Source: Anaerofilum sp. An201 (GTDB lineage Bacteria; Bacillota; Clostridia; Oscillospirales; Ruminococcaceae). Taken from it: DNA of 64,000 nt. Made by a program: the position numbers and the translations under genes. The notes under the pieces are model-generated. The model was not told the DNA's origin and made no database searches. It saw only the letters and a list, made by a program, of their open reading frames with translations. Each line of letters starts with the position of its first letter. The first letter of the stretch is position 1. Of this stretch, positions 24,920 through 33,541 are shown in pieces. Where the stretch lies: positions 62,001 through 126,000 of the forward strand of contig NZ_NFJT01000005.1 of assembly GCF_002160015.1 (NCBI RefSeq). The letters are read 5' to 3'.

Positions 24920-25062
24920 CTCGACCTCATCCGCCGCCTTCCCATCGGACGGAGCACCGGCGGCTTTCGCCCAAAGGCTTCCCCCTGGGGGGAAGCTGTC
25001 ACGCAGAGCGTGACTGATGAGGGGAAGGCTTTCGGCATACGCAAACCCTTGGTTAAAACACG
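24920..25062. repeat. Intergenic structured repeat, copy C
   Basis: Runs from CGACCTCATCCGCC through GGCTTCCCCCTGGGGGGAAGC to GACTGATGAGGGGAAGGC and ends AAAACACG. CCTCATC at its start is complementary to GATGAGG near its end, so the whole can fold. It is flanked by two near-identical hairpins. Confidence 0.75.
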
Positions 25063-25077
25063 TTTTCAACACTGAAA

Positions 25078-25107
25078 ATGCCCGCCGTTTTCAAACGCGG
25101 CGGGCAT
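25078..25107 (-). terminator. Terminator after the transposase fragment
   Basis: ATGCCCGCCG (25078-25087) pairs with CGGCGGGCAT (25098-25107); leftward TTTTCAG follows. The stop codon of the transposase fragment is 4 bp away. Confidence 0.7.
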
Positions 25108-25110
25108 TCG

Positions 25111-25515
25111 TCATTTCTGTTTTTCAAACCGGGCCAGCATCTTCACGGCGCGGTTCACCTCGGCGGCGGGGATGCGCTGGCGGAAGGTTTTCAGGCTGCG
25201 GGCGGAAAAGGGGAGCTTGTGGTCGAACTCGCTCATCCCCACGAAGTATTGCAGATAGGGGCTTTCGGGGATCAGCAGCACCGTCTGGTGGTCGGACAAT
25301 CCCAGCGCACTGCGCACCACAAGGCTGCCGAAAGCGGCGCGCACCGGCAATGCCTCCTTGCCGCCGGCGGCAAAGTGGCCGGCATAGGCGGTTTCCAGCG
25401 CATCCCAGTCCAGCGCGTCGGCCAGGCGCACCCAGCGGTTGTTCGGGTCCAGCGCGCCCGAAAACGGCGGCACGATGTCATACAGCGAGAGCTGCGGGTT
25501 TTCCCTGCGATACAT
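25111..25515 (-). pseudogene. N-terminal fragment of an IS5/IS1182-type transposase (DUF772)
   Basis: 134 residues. MYRRENPQLSLYDIVPPF, LDPNNRWVRLADALDW, then LGLSDHQTVLLIPESPYLQYFVG match the N-terminal DUF772 region of IS1182/IS5-type transposases, which normally continue into a DDE catalytic domain of 300 or more residues. Here the frame ends at FEKQK, 4 bp before a terminator hairpin, so no catalytic residues remain. It keeps a fair ribosome site (GGAGAAGG), so a domesticated DNA-binding peptide cannot be excluded. No terminal inverted repeats are seen. Confidence 0.75.
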
Positions 25516-25634
25516 GGATCCTTCTCCCCCCCCCCTTGGCTCTATTCTACCATGTTTCCCCCAAAATCACAAGGCAGGCGGACTTATCTCAGCGACATTT
25601 ATGCAATATGCTGTGCGGCATCGGGGCGTGAAGG

Positions 25635-26075
25635 TTATACGCCGGGGGCTGCCGGTTCGGATTCCGTCCCCTCGCCCTCGTCGGGACGGTGCGCGCCGAA
25701 GGAGGAAACAAACAGGAATTTGCGGATGAAGAACAGCAGGCCGATGGTGACGATGGTGATGAGGTTTTCCAGCGGCGTGGTGTGCTGCACCACCATCTGG
25801 CGCGCGATGGCAAACACCAGCACCTCGATGGCCGAGCCGGGCGTGTGCTTTGCCAGCATCTTGATGAATTCCACGCCGATCACAAGGTTCAGCGCGTGGC
25901 CCAGCACGGTGTTGAAATCGTCGGCCACATTGGACGAGAAGGCGATCCCGGCCACCTCTCCCACCGTGCGCACACCGGCGATGACGATGGCCACCAGCAC
26001 CAGCGCGGAAATGACGATCTCCAGCACGCTGGCCATAAACGCGATTTTGCGGCGCATGGCTTCCTTACTACGCAT
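25635..26075 (-). CDS. PsiE-like membrane protein (phosphate-starvation-inducible PsiE family)
   Basis: 146 residues from the ATG at 26075, preceded by AAGGAGGAG. Four hydrophobic segments (about 12-35, 52-70, 80-97 and 103-125) fit PF06146; HTPGSAIEVLVFAIARQMVV is the conserved loop region. PsiE was named in E. coli for phosphate-starvation induction, but its function is unknown. A promoter (TTGACA-18-TATGGT) lies at 26115-26144. It is a single gene and diverges from the pentapeptide-repeat gene. Confidence 0.85.
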   Translation of the reverse strand: MRSKEAMRRKIAFMASVLEIVISALVLVAIVIAGVRTVGEVAGIAFSSNVADDFNTVLGHALNLVIGVEFIKMLAKHTPGSAIEVLVFAIARQMVVQHTTPLENLITIVTIGLLFFIRKFLFVSSFGAHRPDEGEGTESEPAAPGV

Positions 26076-26114
26076 GCGTCTCCTCCTTTTGCCCAAAAGG
26101 GGGCTTTTTGTTTT

Positions 26115-26144
26115 ACCATACCACAGCGGGCGGCGGGCTGTCAA
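26115..26144 (-). promoter_or_regulatory. Promoter of the PsiE-like gene
   Basis: Minus strand TTGACA (26139-26144), 18-bp spacer, TATGGT (26115-26120). No PhoB-type box is evident. Confidence 0.65.
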
Positions 26145-26149
26145 TCGCA

Positions 26150-26178
26150 TTGCGGCGCGGGCGCGGGAGTGGTATACT
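26150..26178 (+). promoter_or_regulatory. Promoter of the pentapeptide-repeat gene
   Basis: TTGCGG (26150-26155), 17-bp spacer, TATACT (26173-26178). It overlaps the divergent promoter of the PsiE-like gene by a few bases only. Confidence 0.6.
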
Positions 26179-26198
26179 GAGAAAAGGAGGGGATGCCA

Positions 26199-26840
26199 TT
26201 GACGCCGATCGAACCGCGCATGCCGGCGCCGCAGCCGGCGGTGCTGGAGGAATTTCTGGACATACCGCCGGAGGAAACGCCCGAGCTGCGCCTCGCTCTG
26301 CTGGAAAACGAGACATTGCCGGCCGCGCGCCTGGCCGAATTGCGGGCCTACCAGTGCCGGCTGGAGGGATGCCGGCTGCCGGGCGCGGTGCTGCGCCGGG
26401 CGGAATTTGTGGACACGGTGTTCGACCGGTGCGACCTTTCGGGCGCAGACCTGGACGGGGCGTATTTCTCGCGCTGTGTTTTCACCGGGTGCAAGGGCGT
26501 GGGAGCGCGGATGCAGCAGGCGGTGCTGAAAAACGTGCGCTTCGAGCGGTGTAATTTTGCGATGTGCGATCTCACCGGCGCGGCCTTCACCAGCGTGCTG
26601 CTGGACGACTGCGATCTGTCCGGCGCCTGGCTCACCGAGTGCCGCCACCGGCAGCTGGAACTGCGGCAGGTGAAGCTGTGCGGCGCCAGCCTGTTCCACA
26701 CCCCGCTGAAAGGGCTGGACCTCACCGGCTGCCGCATCGACGACATCACGGTGGCGGCGGAGGACCTGCCCGGCGTGATCGTGGACACCTGGCAGGCAGC
26801 GGGGCTGGCAAAGCTGCTGGGCGTGGTGGTGAAGGGGTGA
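26199..26840 (+). CDS. Pentapeptide-repeat protein
   Basis: 213 residues from the TTG at 26199, which sits 8 nt after AGGAGG; an in-frame ATG at 26193 is only 2 nt from that site and less likely. From about residue 45 the chain is a run of A(D/N)LXX-like pentapeptides (CRLEGCRLPGAVLRRAEF, CDLSGADLDGAYFSRCVF, CDLTGAAFTSVLLDDCDLSG), expected to form a right-handed quadrilateral beta-helix. Some such proteins mimic DNA and protect gyrase (Qnr, MfpA), but most have no known role. It is a single gene with its own promoter and terminator. Confidence 0.85.
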   Translation: MTPIEPRMPAPQPAVLEEFLDIPPEETPELRLALLENETLPAARLAELRAYQCRLEGCRLPGAVLRRAEFVDTVFDRCDLSGADLDGAYFSRCVFTGCKGVGARMQQAVLKNVRFERCNFAMCDLTGAAFTSVLLDDCDLSGAWLTECRHRQLELRQVKLCGASLFHTPLKGLDLTGCRIDDITVAAEDLPGVIVDTWQAAGLAKLLGVVVKG

Positions 26841-26906
26841 GCCTTCTGCCAAAGGCTCTGCCTTTGGAATCCGCGATTTTTTGAAAAAAATCGAGTAAAA
26901 CTCGAA

Positions 26907-26943
26907 ACCGGGGCGCTGCGGCTTTTGGCCGCAGCGCCCCGGT
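26907..26943. terminator. Strong hairpin between convergent genes
   Basis: ACCGGGGCGCTGCGGC (26907-26922) pairs perfectly with GCCGCAGCGCCCCGGT (26928-26943). A second small stem CGAG-TAAAA-CTCG precedes it. Confidence 0.8.
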
Positions 26944-26946
26944 GTT

Positions 26947-27123
26947 TCACTTGTTTTCTTCTGCTTCCACCTCTTCCACCGCGGCGCGGACAGCCGCGAT
27001 CACAAAGGCGGAAAAGGTGCAGTCCCGGTTTCGGATCAGCGTTTCCACCCGGTCGATCAGGTCGTTGGGGAAGCGGATGGTTTTGTTGGTGGTGGGCGGA
27101 ATGGACGGGATCTTGAAAGCCAT
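26947..27123 (-). CDS. Small ribbon-helix-helix (Arc/CopG-like) protein
   Basis: 58 residues from the ATG at 27123, behind GAGGTG. The sequence NKTIRFPNDLIDRVETLI, then CTFSAFVIAAVRAAVEE, fits the beta-strand plus two-helix pattern of ribbon-helix-helix DNA-binding proteins, often antitoxins or plasmid/ICE regulators. It diverges from a 55-residue gene across an AT-rich 112-bp region with inverted AATGCAA/TTGCATT repeats, suggesting autoregulation. The local base composition is lower in GC than the rest of the window, hinting at transfer. Confidence 0.72.
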   Translation of the reverse strand: MAFKIPSIPPTTNKTIRFPNDLIDRVETLIRNRDCTFSAFVIAAVRAAVEEVEAEENK

Positions 27124-27235
27124 CGGTGCACCTCGCAATGCAATTATCTTTTGATTAGTGTACTTTATATAGCGCACAAAATATGCATTGCATTTGTATT
27201 GCTTATTTGTTACAATATTGATCGAGGTGATTAGC
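27124..27235. promoter_or_regulatory. AT-rich divergent regulatory region with inverted AATGCAA/TTGCATT repeats
   Basis: Rightward promoter TTGCAT (27188-27193), 17-bp spacer, TACAAT (27211-27216). GCAATGCAAT near 27134 and ATGCATTGCATT near 27184 are inverted copies of the same core, plausible operator sites for the ribbon-helix-helix protein. Confidence 0.6.
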
Positions 27236-27403
27236 ATGCAGGATTATAGACAAATGTATCAAATTATGCTCACAGCCACCGAACAGGCAATTGATATCCT
27301 CACAGCTGCGCAGATGGAATGCGAAGAGATTTATAATGGAAATTTGCCTCCTGAATTGGAACTGATCTTTCTTCCGGATGTACATCGAGACAACAACGAT
27401 TAA
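27236..27403 (+). CDS. Small hypothetical protein (55 residues)
   Basis: Starts MQDYRQMYQIML at the ATG at 27236, 7 nt after GAGGTG. The chain is mostly helical (TATEQAIDILTAAQMECEEIY) with a short acidic tail. Not recognised as a characterised family, though similar short helical proteins are common beside phage or transposon genes. A clear promoter (27188-27216) and a terminator (27406-27446) frame it. It pairs divergently with the ribbon-helix-helix gene; a toxin-antitoxin-like relation is conceivable but unsupported. Confidence 0.65.
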   Translation: MQDYRQMYQIMLTATEQAIDILTAAQMECEEIYNGNLPPELELIFLPDVHRDNND

Positions 27404-27405
27404 AC

Positions 27406-27446
27406 AAAAAATGCTGCTGCACTTGTATCGTGCAGCAGCATTTTTT
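27406..27446. terminator. Bidirectional terminator
   Basis: AAAATGCTGCTGCAC pairs with GTGCAGCAGCATTTTTT across a 7-nt loop; it overlaps the stop codon of the convergent MATE gene. Confidence 0.92.
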
Positions 27447-28797
27447 ATCCGATCACATTGGACTTTTCCCATTTTTTGCCCAAAAAGCGGATGGTGAAGA
27501 ACAGCGCGCGCACCACCCAGTCGATCTCCATCGCCAGCCACACGCCGAACAGGCCCATCTGCATCCAGCTGCCCAGTATGTAGGAAAAGCCGATGCGGAA
27601 GATCCACATCGAGAACATCGACACCGTCATGGTGAAGCGTGCGTCGCCCGCCGCGCGCAGTGCGTTGGGGGTGGTGAAGGACAGCGGCCAGACCACCGCG
27701 CACAGGATGCAGTAGACCGCCATCACCTCGAAGGCCATCCGGTTCGTCTCGGCGCCCACATGGTACATGCCGATCAGCGGCTCTGCCAGCAGCATCACCG
27801 CCAGATTGGTCAGCGTCATCACCGCGTAGGTCCAGCCCAGCAGCAGTTTGGTGTACCGCCGTGCCTGGGCGTGGTCGCGCGCGCCCACACACTGGCCCAC
27901 CACCGTCACCATGCCCAGACCGATGGCCGCGCCCGGGATGTTGGAGATGGAACCGAGGTTGTTGCAGATGGCGTTGGCCGCGATGGCCGCCGTGCCGAAC
28001 GACGAGATCAGCCCCGCCACCAGCAGCTTGCCCACCTGGAACATGCCGTTCTCCACGCCGTTGGGGATGCCCACCTTCAGGATGCTGCCCGCCAGTTTCC
28101 GGTCCAGATAGGGGCGCAGCAGGCCCTCCAGATAGACGGGGTTGTTCCGGTGATGCAGCAGCACCACCATCACCACCGCCGCCACCGCGCGGCTGACCAG
28201 CGTGGCGGTGCCCGCGCCGGCCGTGCCCCAGTGGAAGCCGTAGATCAGGATGGCGTTGCCGCCGATGTTGATGATATTGATGATGAAAGAGGTCATCATC
28301 GAGACCTTGCTGTTGCCCATACTGCGGAACAGCGCCGCCCCTGCGTTGTACACCGCGATGAACGGATACGACAGCGCCGACAGCCAGAAGTAGGTCATGG
28401 CGTTTTCCATCACGGCGGGCTCCACCCGGCCGAACACGAATTGCAGGATCCAGCGGTTGCCCACCAGCACCACCGCCCCGATGACGGTTGCCAGCAGCGC
28501 CGTGATCCAGATCAGCTGCCGCGCCGCCGCACAGGCGCTCTGCCGGTCGCGCCGGCCCAGGTACTGGCTCACCACCACCGCGCCGCCGGTGGCCAGCGCC
28601 GCGAACACCTGGATCAGCAAAACGTTCACCGAGTCCACCAGCGAGATGCCGGACACCGCCGCCTCGCCCACCCGGGACACCATCATCGTATCGGCCATGC
28701 CCACCGTCACCGCCAGCAGCTGCTCCACCATCAGCGGAAGGATCAGCGCACACAGCGCGCGGGTGGAAAACAGCGGCTTTGCCTGCACGCTCTCCAT
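27445..28797 (-). CDS. MATE-family efflux transporter
   Basis: 450 residues from the ATG at 28797 (MESVQAKP), 10 nt after AGGAGG; an ATG three codons earlier is only 1 nt from that site. Twelve hydrophobic helices, with PLMVEQLLAVTVGMADTMMV in helix 1 and IPNGVENGMFQVGKLLVAGL at the start of the second half, are classical MATE features. It exports cationic compounds by Na+/H+ antiport. It is a single gene upstream of no obvious partner; the regulator is not visible. Confidence 0.93.
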   Translation of the reverse strand: MESVQAKPLFSTRALCALILPLMVEQLLAVTVGMADTMMVSRVGEAAVSGISLVDSVNVLLIQVFAALATGGAVVVSQYLGRRDRQSACAAARQLIWITALLATVIGAVVLVGNRWILQFVFGRVEPAVMENAMTYFWLSALSYPFIAVYNAGAALFRSMGNSKVSMMTSFIINIINIGGNAILIYGFHWGTAGAGTATLVSRAVAAVVMVVLLHHRNNPVYLEGLLRPYLDRKLAGSILKVGIPNGVENGMFQVGKLLVAGLISSFGTAAIAANAICNNLGSISNIPGAAIGLGMVTVVGQCVGARDHAQARRYTKLLLGWTYAVMTLTNLAVMLLAEPLIGMYHVGAETNRMAFEVMAVYCILCAVVWPLSFTTPNALRAAGDARFTMTVSMFSMWIFRIGFSYILGSWMQMGLFGVWLAMEIDWVVRALFFTIRFLGKKWEKSNVIG

Positions 28798-28881
28798 ACG
28801 ATTCATTCCTCCTGTTCAAAAATAACCATTTTGTTATCATACTCCTTTCTTCCGCGAAGTGCAAGGGCAGCCGCTGCCGCC

Positions 28882-30042
28882 TTATTTTCGGGGCGGTTTG
28901 TCGGGCAGGCGACGCAGGCAGAGCGCTCCCGCCAGCGGGGCGGCGCAGGCGGCGGCGTGGCGGATCAGGTCGCCGCCGCCCAGTGCGTCCACCGCCAGCG
29001 GGAAGGCCACGCTGCCCGCCGACGTCCCCAGCGCCGCCAGGCCGTAGTTCACCCCTGCCCAGCGCGGCCCGAACAGATCGGTGACAAAGCTGGGCAGCAG
29101 CGCCGCCTGCCCGGAATAGCAGAAGCACAGCCCGGCGTATCCCGCCAGGAACCACCACCCCTGCATCCACCAGAAGCCCGCCGCCAGCGCGGCCAGCACG
29201 CACAAAAGGCCGGTCTGCACCCGTTTGCGGCCCAGGCGGTCCCCCGCCGCGGGGGCTGCCAGACGCCCGGCCGCATTCGCCGCCGCCCCCAGCGCCACCG
29301 TCCATCCCGCTCCCGCCTCGGCGCCGTGGCTCTGCGCCATCTCGACGATGAGCGGGCTGAACAGCAGCACCGCCGGGGCCGCCAGCGCGCCGGCCAGCGC
29401 CAGCAGGCGCCAGCTTTTGCTTTTCAGCACCTGCACAGGGGTCATCCCCTCCGACGGGCGGACGGGCGCGTCGGGCGGGAGGGAGAGCAGCAGGCTCCCC
29501 CCGCCGCACACCACCGCCGCCAGTACGGCCAGCGTCCAGAAGCTGCCGCGCAGCCCCCACATGCCGCCCGCCGTGCGGTGCACCAGCGTGATGGCCAGCC
29601 CCGACAGGCCGAATCCCACCCCCGGCACGCCGGTGGCCAGCCCCCGCTTTTCGGGGTACCAGCGCTGGGCGCAGGTCATGACGGCGGGGTACAAAAAGGC
29701 ACAGCCGACCCCGGCCGGGATGCAGAACCCGGCGTAAAAGGCGGCGGTCCACCCGGCAGGCAGCAGCGCCGCCGCCGCAAAGCCGGCGGCCAGCAGCCCG
29801 CTGCCCGCCAGCGCGCACAGGCGCGGCCCGGCTTTGTCCTGCAGCCATCCGCCCGCCACGCTGCCCACCCCGAACGCCGCCACCGTCAGGTTCAGCACCA
29901 GCGCGCTCTGTTCGGGAGAAAATCCGTATTCCTCACAGGCCGCTTTGCGGAAGATCCCCCAGGCCGACGGCACCCCCGAAAACAGCATCATCACTGCCCC
30001 TGCGGCCAGCACGACCCATCCGCGCTGCAAAAAACGCCCCAC
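28882..30042 (-). CDS. Major facilitator superfamily transporter (OFA/oxalate-formate antiporter-like)
   Basis: 386 residues and 12 membrane helices. The GTG start at 30042 lies 7 nt after GGGGGG. GVGSVAGGWLQDKAGPRLCALAG is the loop 2-3 motif of MFS carriers, and its second-half equivalent is AAGDRLGRKRVQTG. GFGLSGLAITLVHRTAGG and the overall pattern resemble the oxalate/formate family, which exchanges small carboxylates; the substrate is uncertain. Its ribosome site lies in the loop and its start codon in the stem of a hairpin that terminates aspS, so expression may depend on read-through or an internal promoter. Confidence 0.88.
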   Translation of the reverse strand: MGRFLQRGWVVLAAGAVMMLFSGVPSAWGIFRKAACEEYGFSPEQSALVLNLTVAAFGVGSVAGGWLQDKAGPRLCALAGSGLLAAGFAAAALLPAGWTAAFYAGFCIPAGVGCAFLYPAVMTCAQRWYPEKRGLATGVPGVGFGLSGLAITLVHRTAGGMWGLRGSFWTLAVLAAVVCGGGSLLLSLPPDAPVRPSEGMTPVQVLKSKSWRLLALAGALAAPAVLLFSPLIVEMAQSHGAEAGAGWTVALGAAANAAGRLAAPAAGDRLGRKRVQTGLLCVLAALAAGFWWMQGWWFLAGYAGLCFCYSGQAALLPSFVTDLFGPRWAGVNYGLAALGTSAGSVAFPLAVDALGGGDLIRHAAACAAPLAGALCLRRLPDKPPRK

Positions 30043-30085
30043 GGCGCATCCCCCCTTTGAGGAGAGTGTGGCGCCGTGGGGCGTT
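30029..30085 (-). terminator. aspS terminator overlapping the start of the MFS gene
   Basis: AACGCCCCACGGCGC (30033-30047) pairs perfectly with GCGCCGTGGGGCGTT (30071-30085); leftward TTTTTT follows at 30029-30034. The 23-nt loop contains the MFS ribosome site and the downstream stem contains its GTG. Confidence 0.88.
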
Positions 30086-30097
30086 GCTTATACAGCT

Positions 30098-31879
<1,782 letters not shown>

Positions 31880-31962
31880 AAGGGAGTTCCTCCTTGCAAT
31901 AGTCTTTGTTTATTATAGCACATCCGTTTCCACAAACAAGAGGGCGGAAGAAAAATAAAGCG

Positions 31963-31991
31963 TTGTACACCCGCGCCGCCGGTGCTATGAT
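31963..31991 (+). promoter_or_regulatory. Promoter of the sulfatase gene
   Basis: TTGTAC (31963-31968), 17-bp spacer, TATGAT (31986-31991). Confidence 0.6.
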
Positions 31992-32020
31992 AGGGGCATA
32001 CCCAGCAAGGAGGCTTTTGT

Positions 32021-33477
32021 ATGGCAAAAAGACCCAATATCCTGTTCATTCTGGCCGACGATCAGGGCGCCTGGTCGCTTGGCTGCGCCGGAAACCGCGA
32101 GATCCTCACTCCCAACCTCGACGCGCTGACCGCCGGCGGTATGCGGCTGGAAAACTGCTTCTGTGCCTCGCCGGTTTGTTCACCGGCGCGGGCGTCCATC
32201 CTCACCGGCATGATGCCCAGCGGCCACGGCGTGCTGGACTGGATCCGCAGCGGCAGTGTGGACTCCTCTCTTGCGCAGGGCGAACTGGCCGAGCGGTATA
32301 TCGACGAGGACAAGCCCATCCGCTATCTGGACGGGCTGCACACCTGGCCCGAGGTGCTGGCCGCGAACGGCTACACTGCGCGCTGTGCGGCAAATGGCAC
32401 TTAGGCGACAGCCTGCACCCCGCGCCCGGCTTTTCCCACTGGTACACCATCGGTCTGGGCGGATGCCCCTACTATTCGCCCGACATTGTGGAGAACGGAG
32501 CGGTGCATCTGGAACACCGGTACATCACCGATCTCATCACCGAACAGGCGGTGCAGCAGCTGGAGCAGCTGGCGGCGGGAGAGCAGCCGTTTTACCTGAG
32601 CGTGCACTACACCGCGCCGCACAGTCCGTGGGATGCGGCCAGCCACCCGGAGGAGGTGCGCGAGCGCTACCGGGACTGCGCCTTTGAAAGCACCCCCGAC
32701 CTGCCGGTGCATCCCAACCAGACCACCAGCTCGCCGGTGGGGGACACGCCGGAAAAACGCCGCGAATACCTGACGGGATACTACGCCGCCATCACCGCGA
32801 TGGACGCGGGCATCGGGCGCATCCTGCATGCGCTGAAAGAGGCGGGCGAGGCGGACAACACGCTGGTGGTATTCACCGCCGACAACGGCGTCTGCATGGG
32901 ACACCACGGCGTGTGGGGAAAGGGCAACGCCACCTTCCCGCAGAACATGTACGAGCAGAGCGTGAAGATCCCCTGCATCCTGCGCGGACCGGGCGTGCCC
33001 GCGGGAGTGACGGCAGAGGGACTGTACAGCCACTGCGACCTCTACCCCACCCTGCTGGAATACGCCGGAATCCGCGATGTGCCGCAGAATCCCGGCATGG
33101 CGGGGCGCAGCTTTGCCGCGCTTTTGCAGGGAGAAGGCGAGGACGCAACCCGCGACCATGTGCTGATTTTTGAGGAATACGGCGCGGTGCGGATGGTGCG
33201 CGGGAAAAAGTACAAATATGTGCACCGGTATCCGTTCGGACCCTGCGAGCTGTACCATCTGCCCAGCGACCCGGACGAGCAGCACAACCTCATCGACGAC
33301 CCTTCCTGTGCCGACATTGTGACGAAGATGCAGCGGCAGCTGTACGAAGGCTTTGCGGCGGCAACGGTGGGGTGCAACGACGGTTTACTGTATCCGGTCA
33401 GCGGCAAGGGACAGCGCCGCAAGCTGGACGGCAGCCCGGCCGGCACCTTCTGGACCGATCCCGGACTGCGGAAATAA
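32021..33477 (+). pseudogene. Sulfatase (arylsulfatase/choline-sulfatase superfamily) interrupted by a frameshift
   Basis: Two reading frames together make one sulfatase of about 485 residues. The first (32021-32404) begins MAKRPNILFILADDQGAWS with metal-binding Asp residues and holds CSPARASILTG, the CxPxR signature whose Cys becomes formylglycine. It then stops at 32402-32404. The homologous continuation ALCGKWHLGDS is in the -1 frame from about 32380 and runs to 33477, including FTADNGVCMGHHGVWGKG. Loss of one base near 32376-32384 explains the break; a sequencing error would do the same. The enzyme would remove sulfate esters, for example from mucin glycans. AGGAGG precedes the start. No maturase gene (anSME) is nearby. 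Confidence 0.85.
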
Positions 33478-33492
33478 CCGCGGCGGCAGACC

Positions 33493-33541
33493 AAAAACAG
33501 CACATCCTCTCCGAGCAGACGGGCGGGGATGTGCTGTTTTC
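33493..33541. terminator. Bidirectional terminator between sulfatase and recG
   Basis: AAAACAGCACATCC pairs with GGATGTGCTGTTTT across a 17-20 nt loop, with A- and T-runs at the outer ends. Confidence 0.88.

Noticed and set aside
32376-32404. Programmed -1 frameshift in the sulfatase
   Set aside because: No slippery heptamer or stimulatory structure is visible at the junction; a one-base deletion or sequencing error is simpler.
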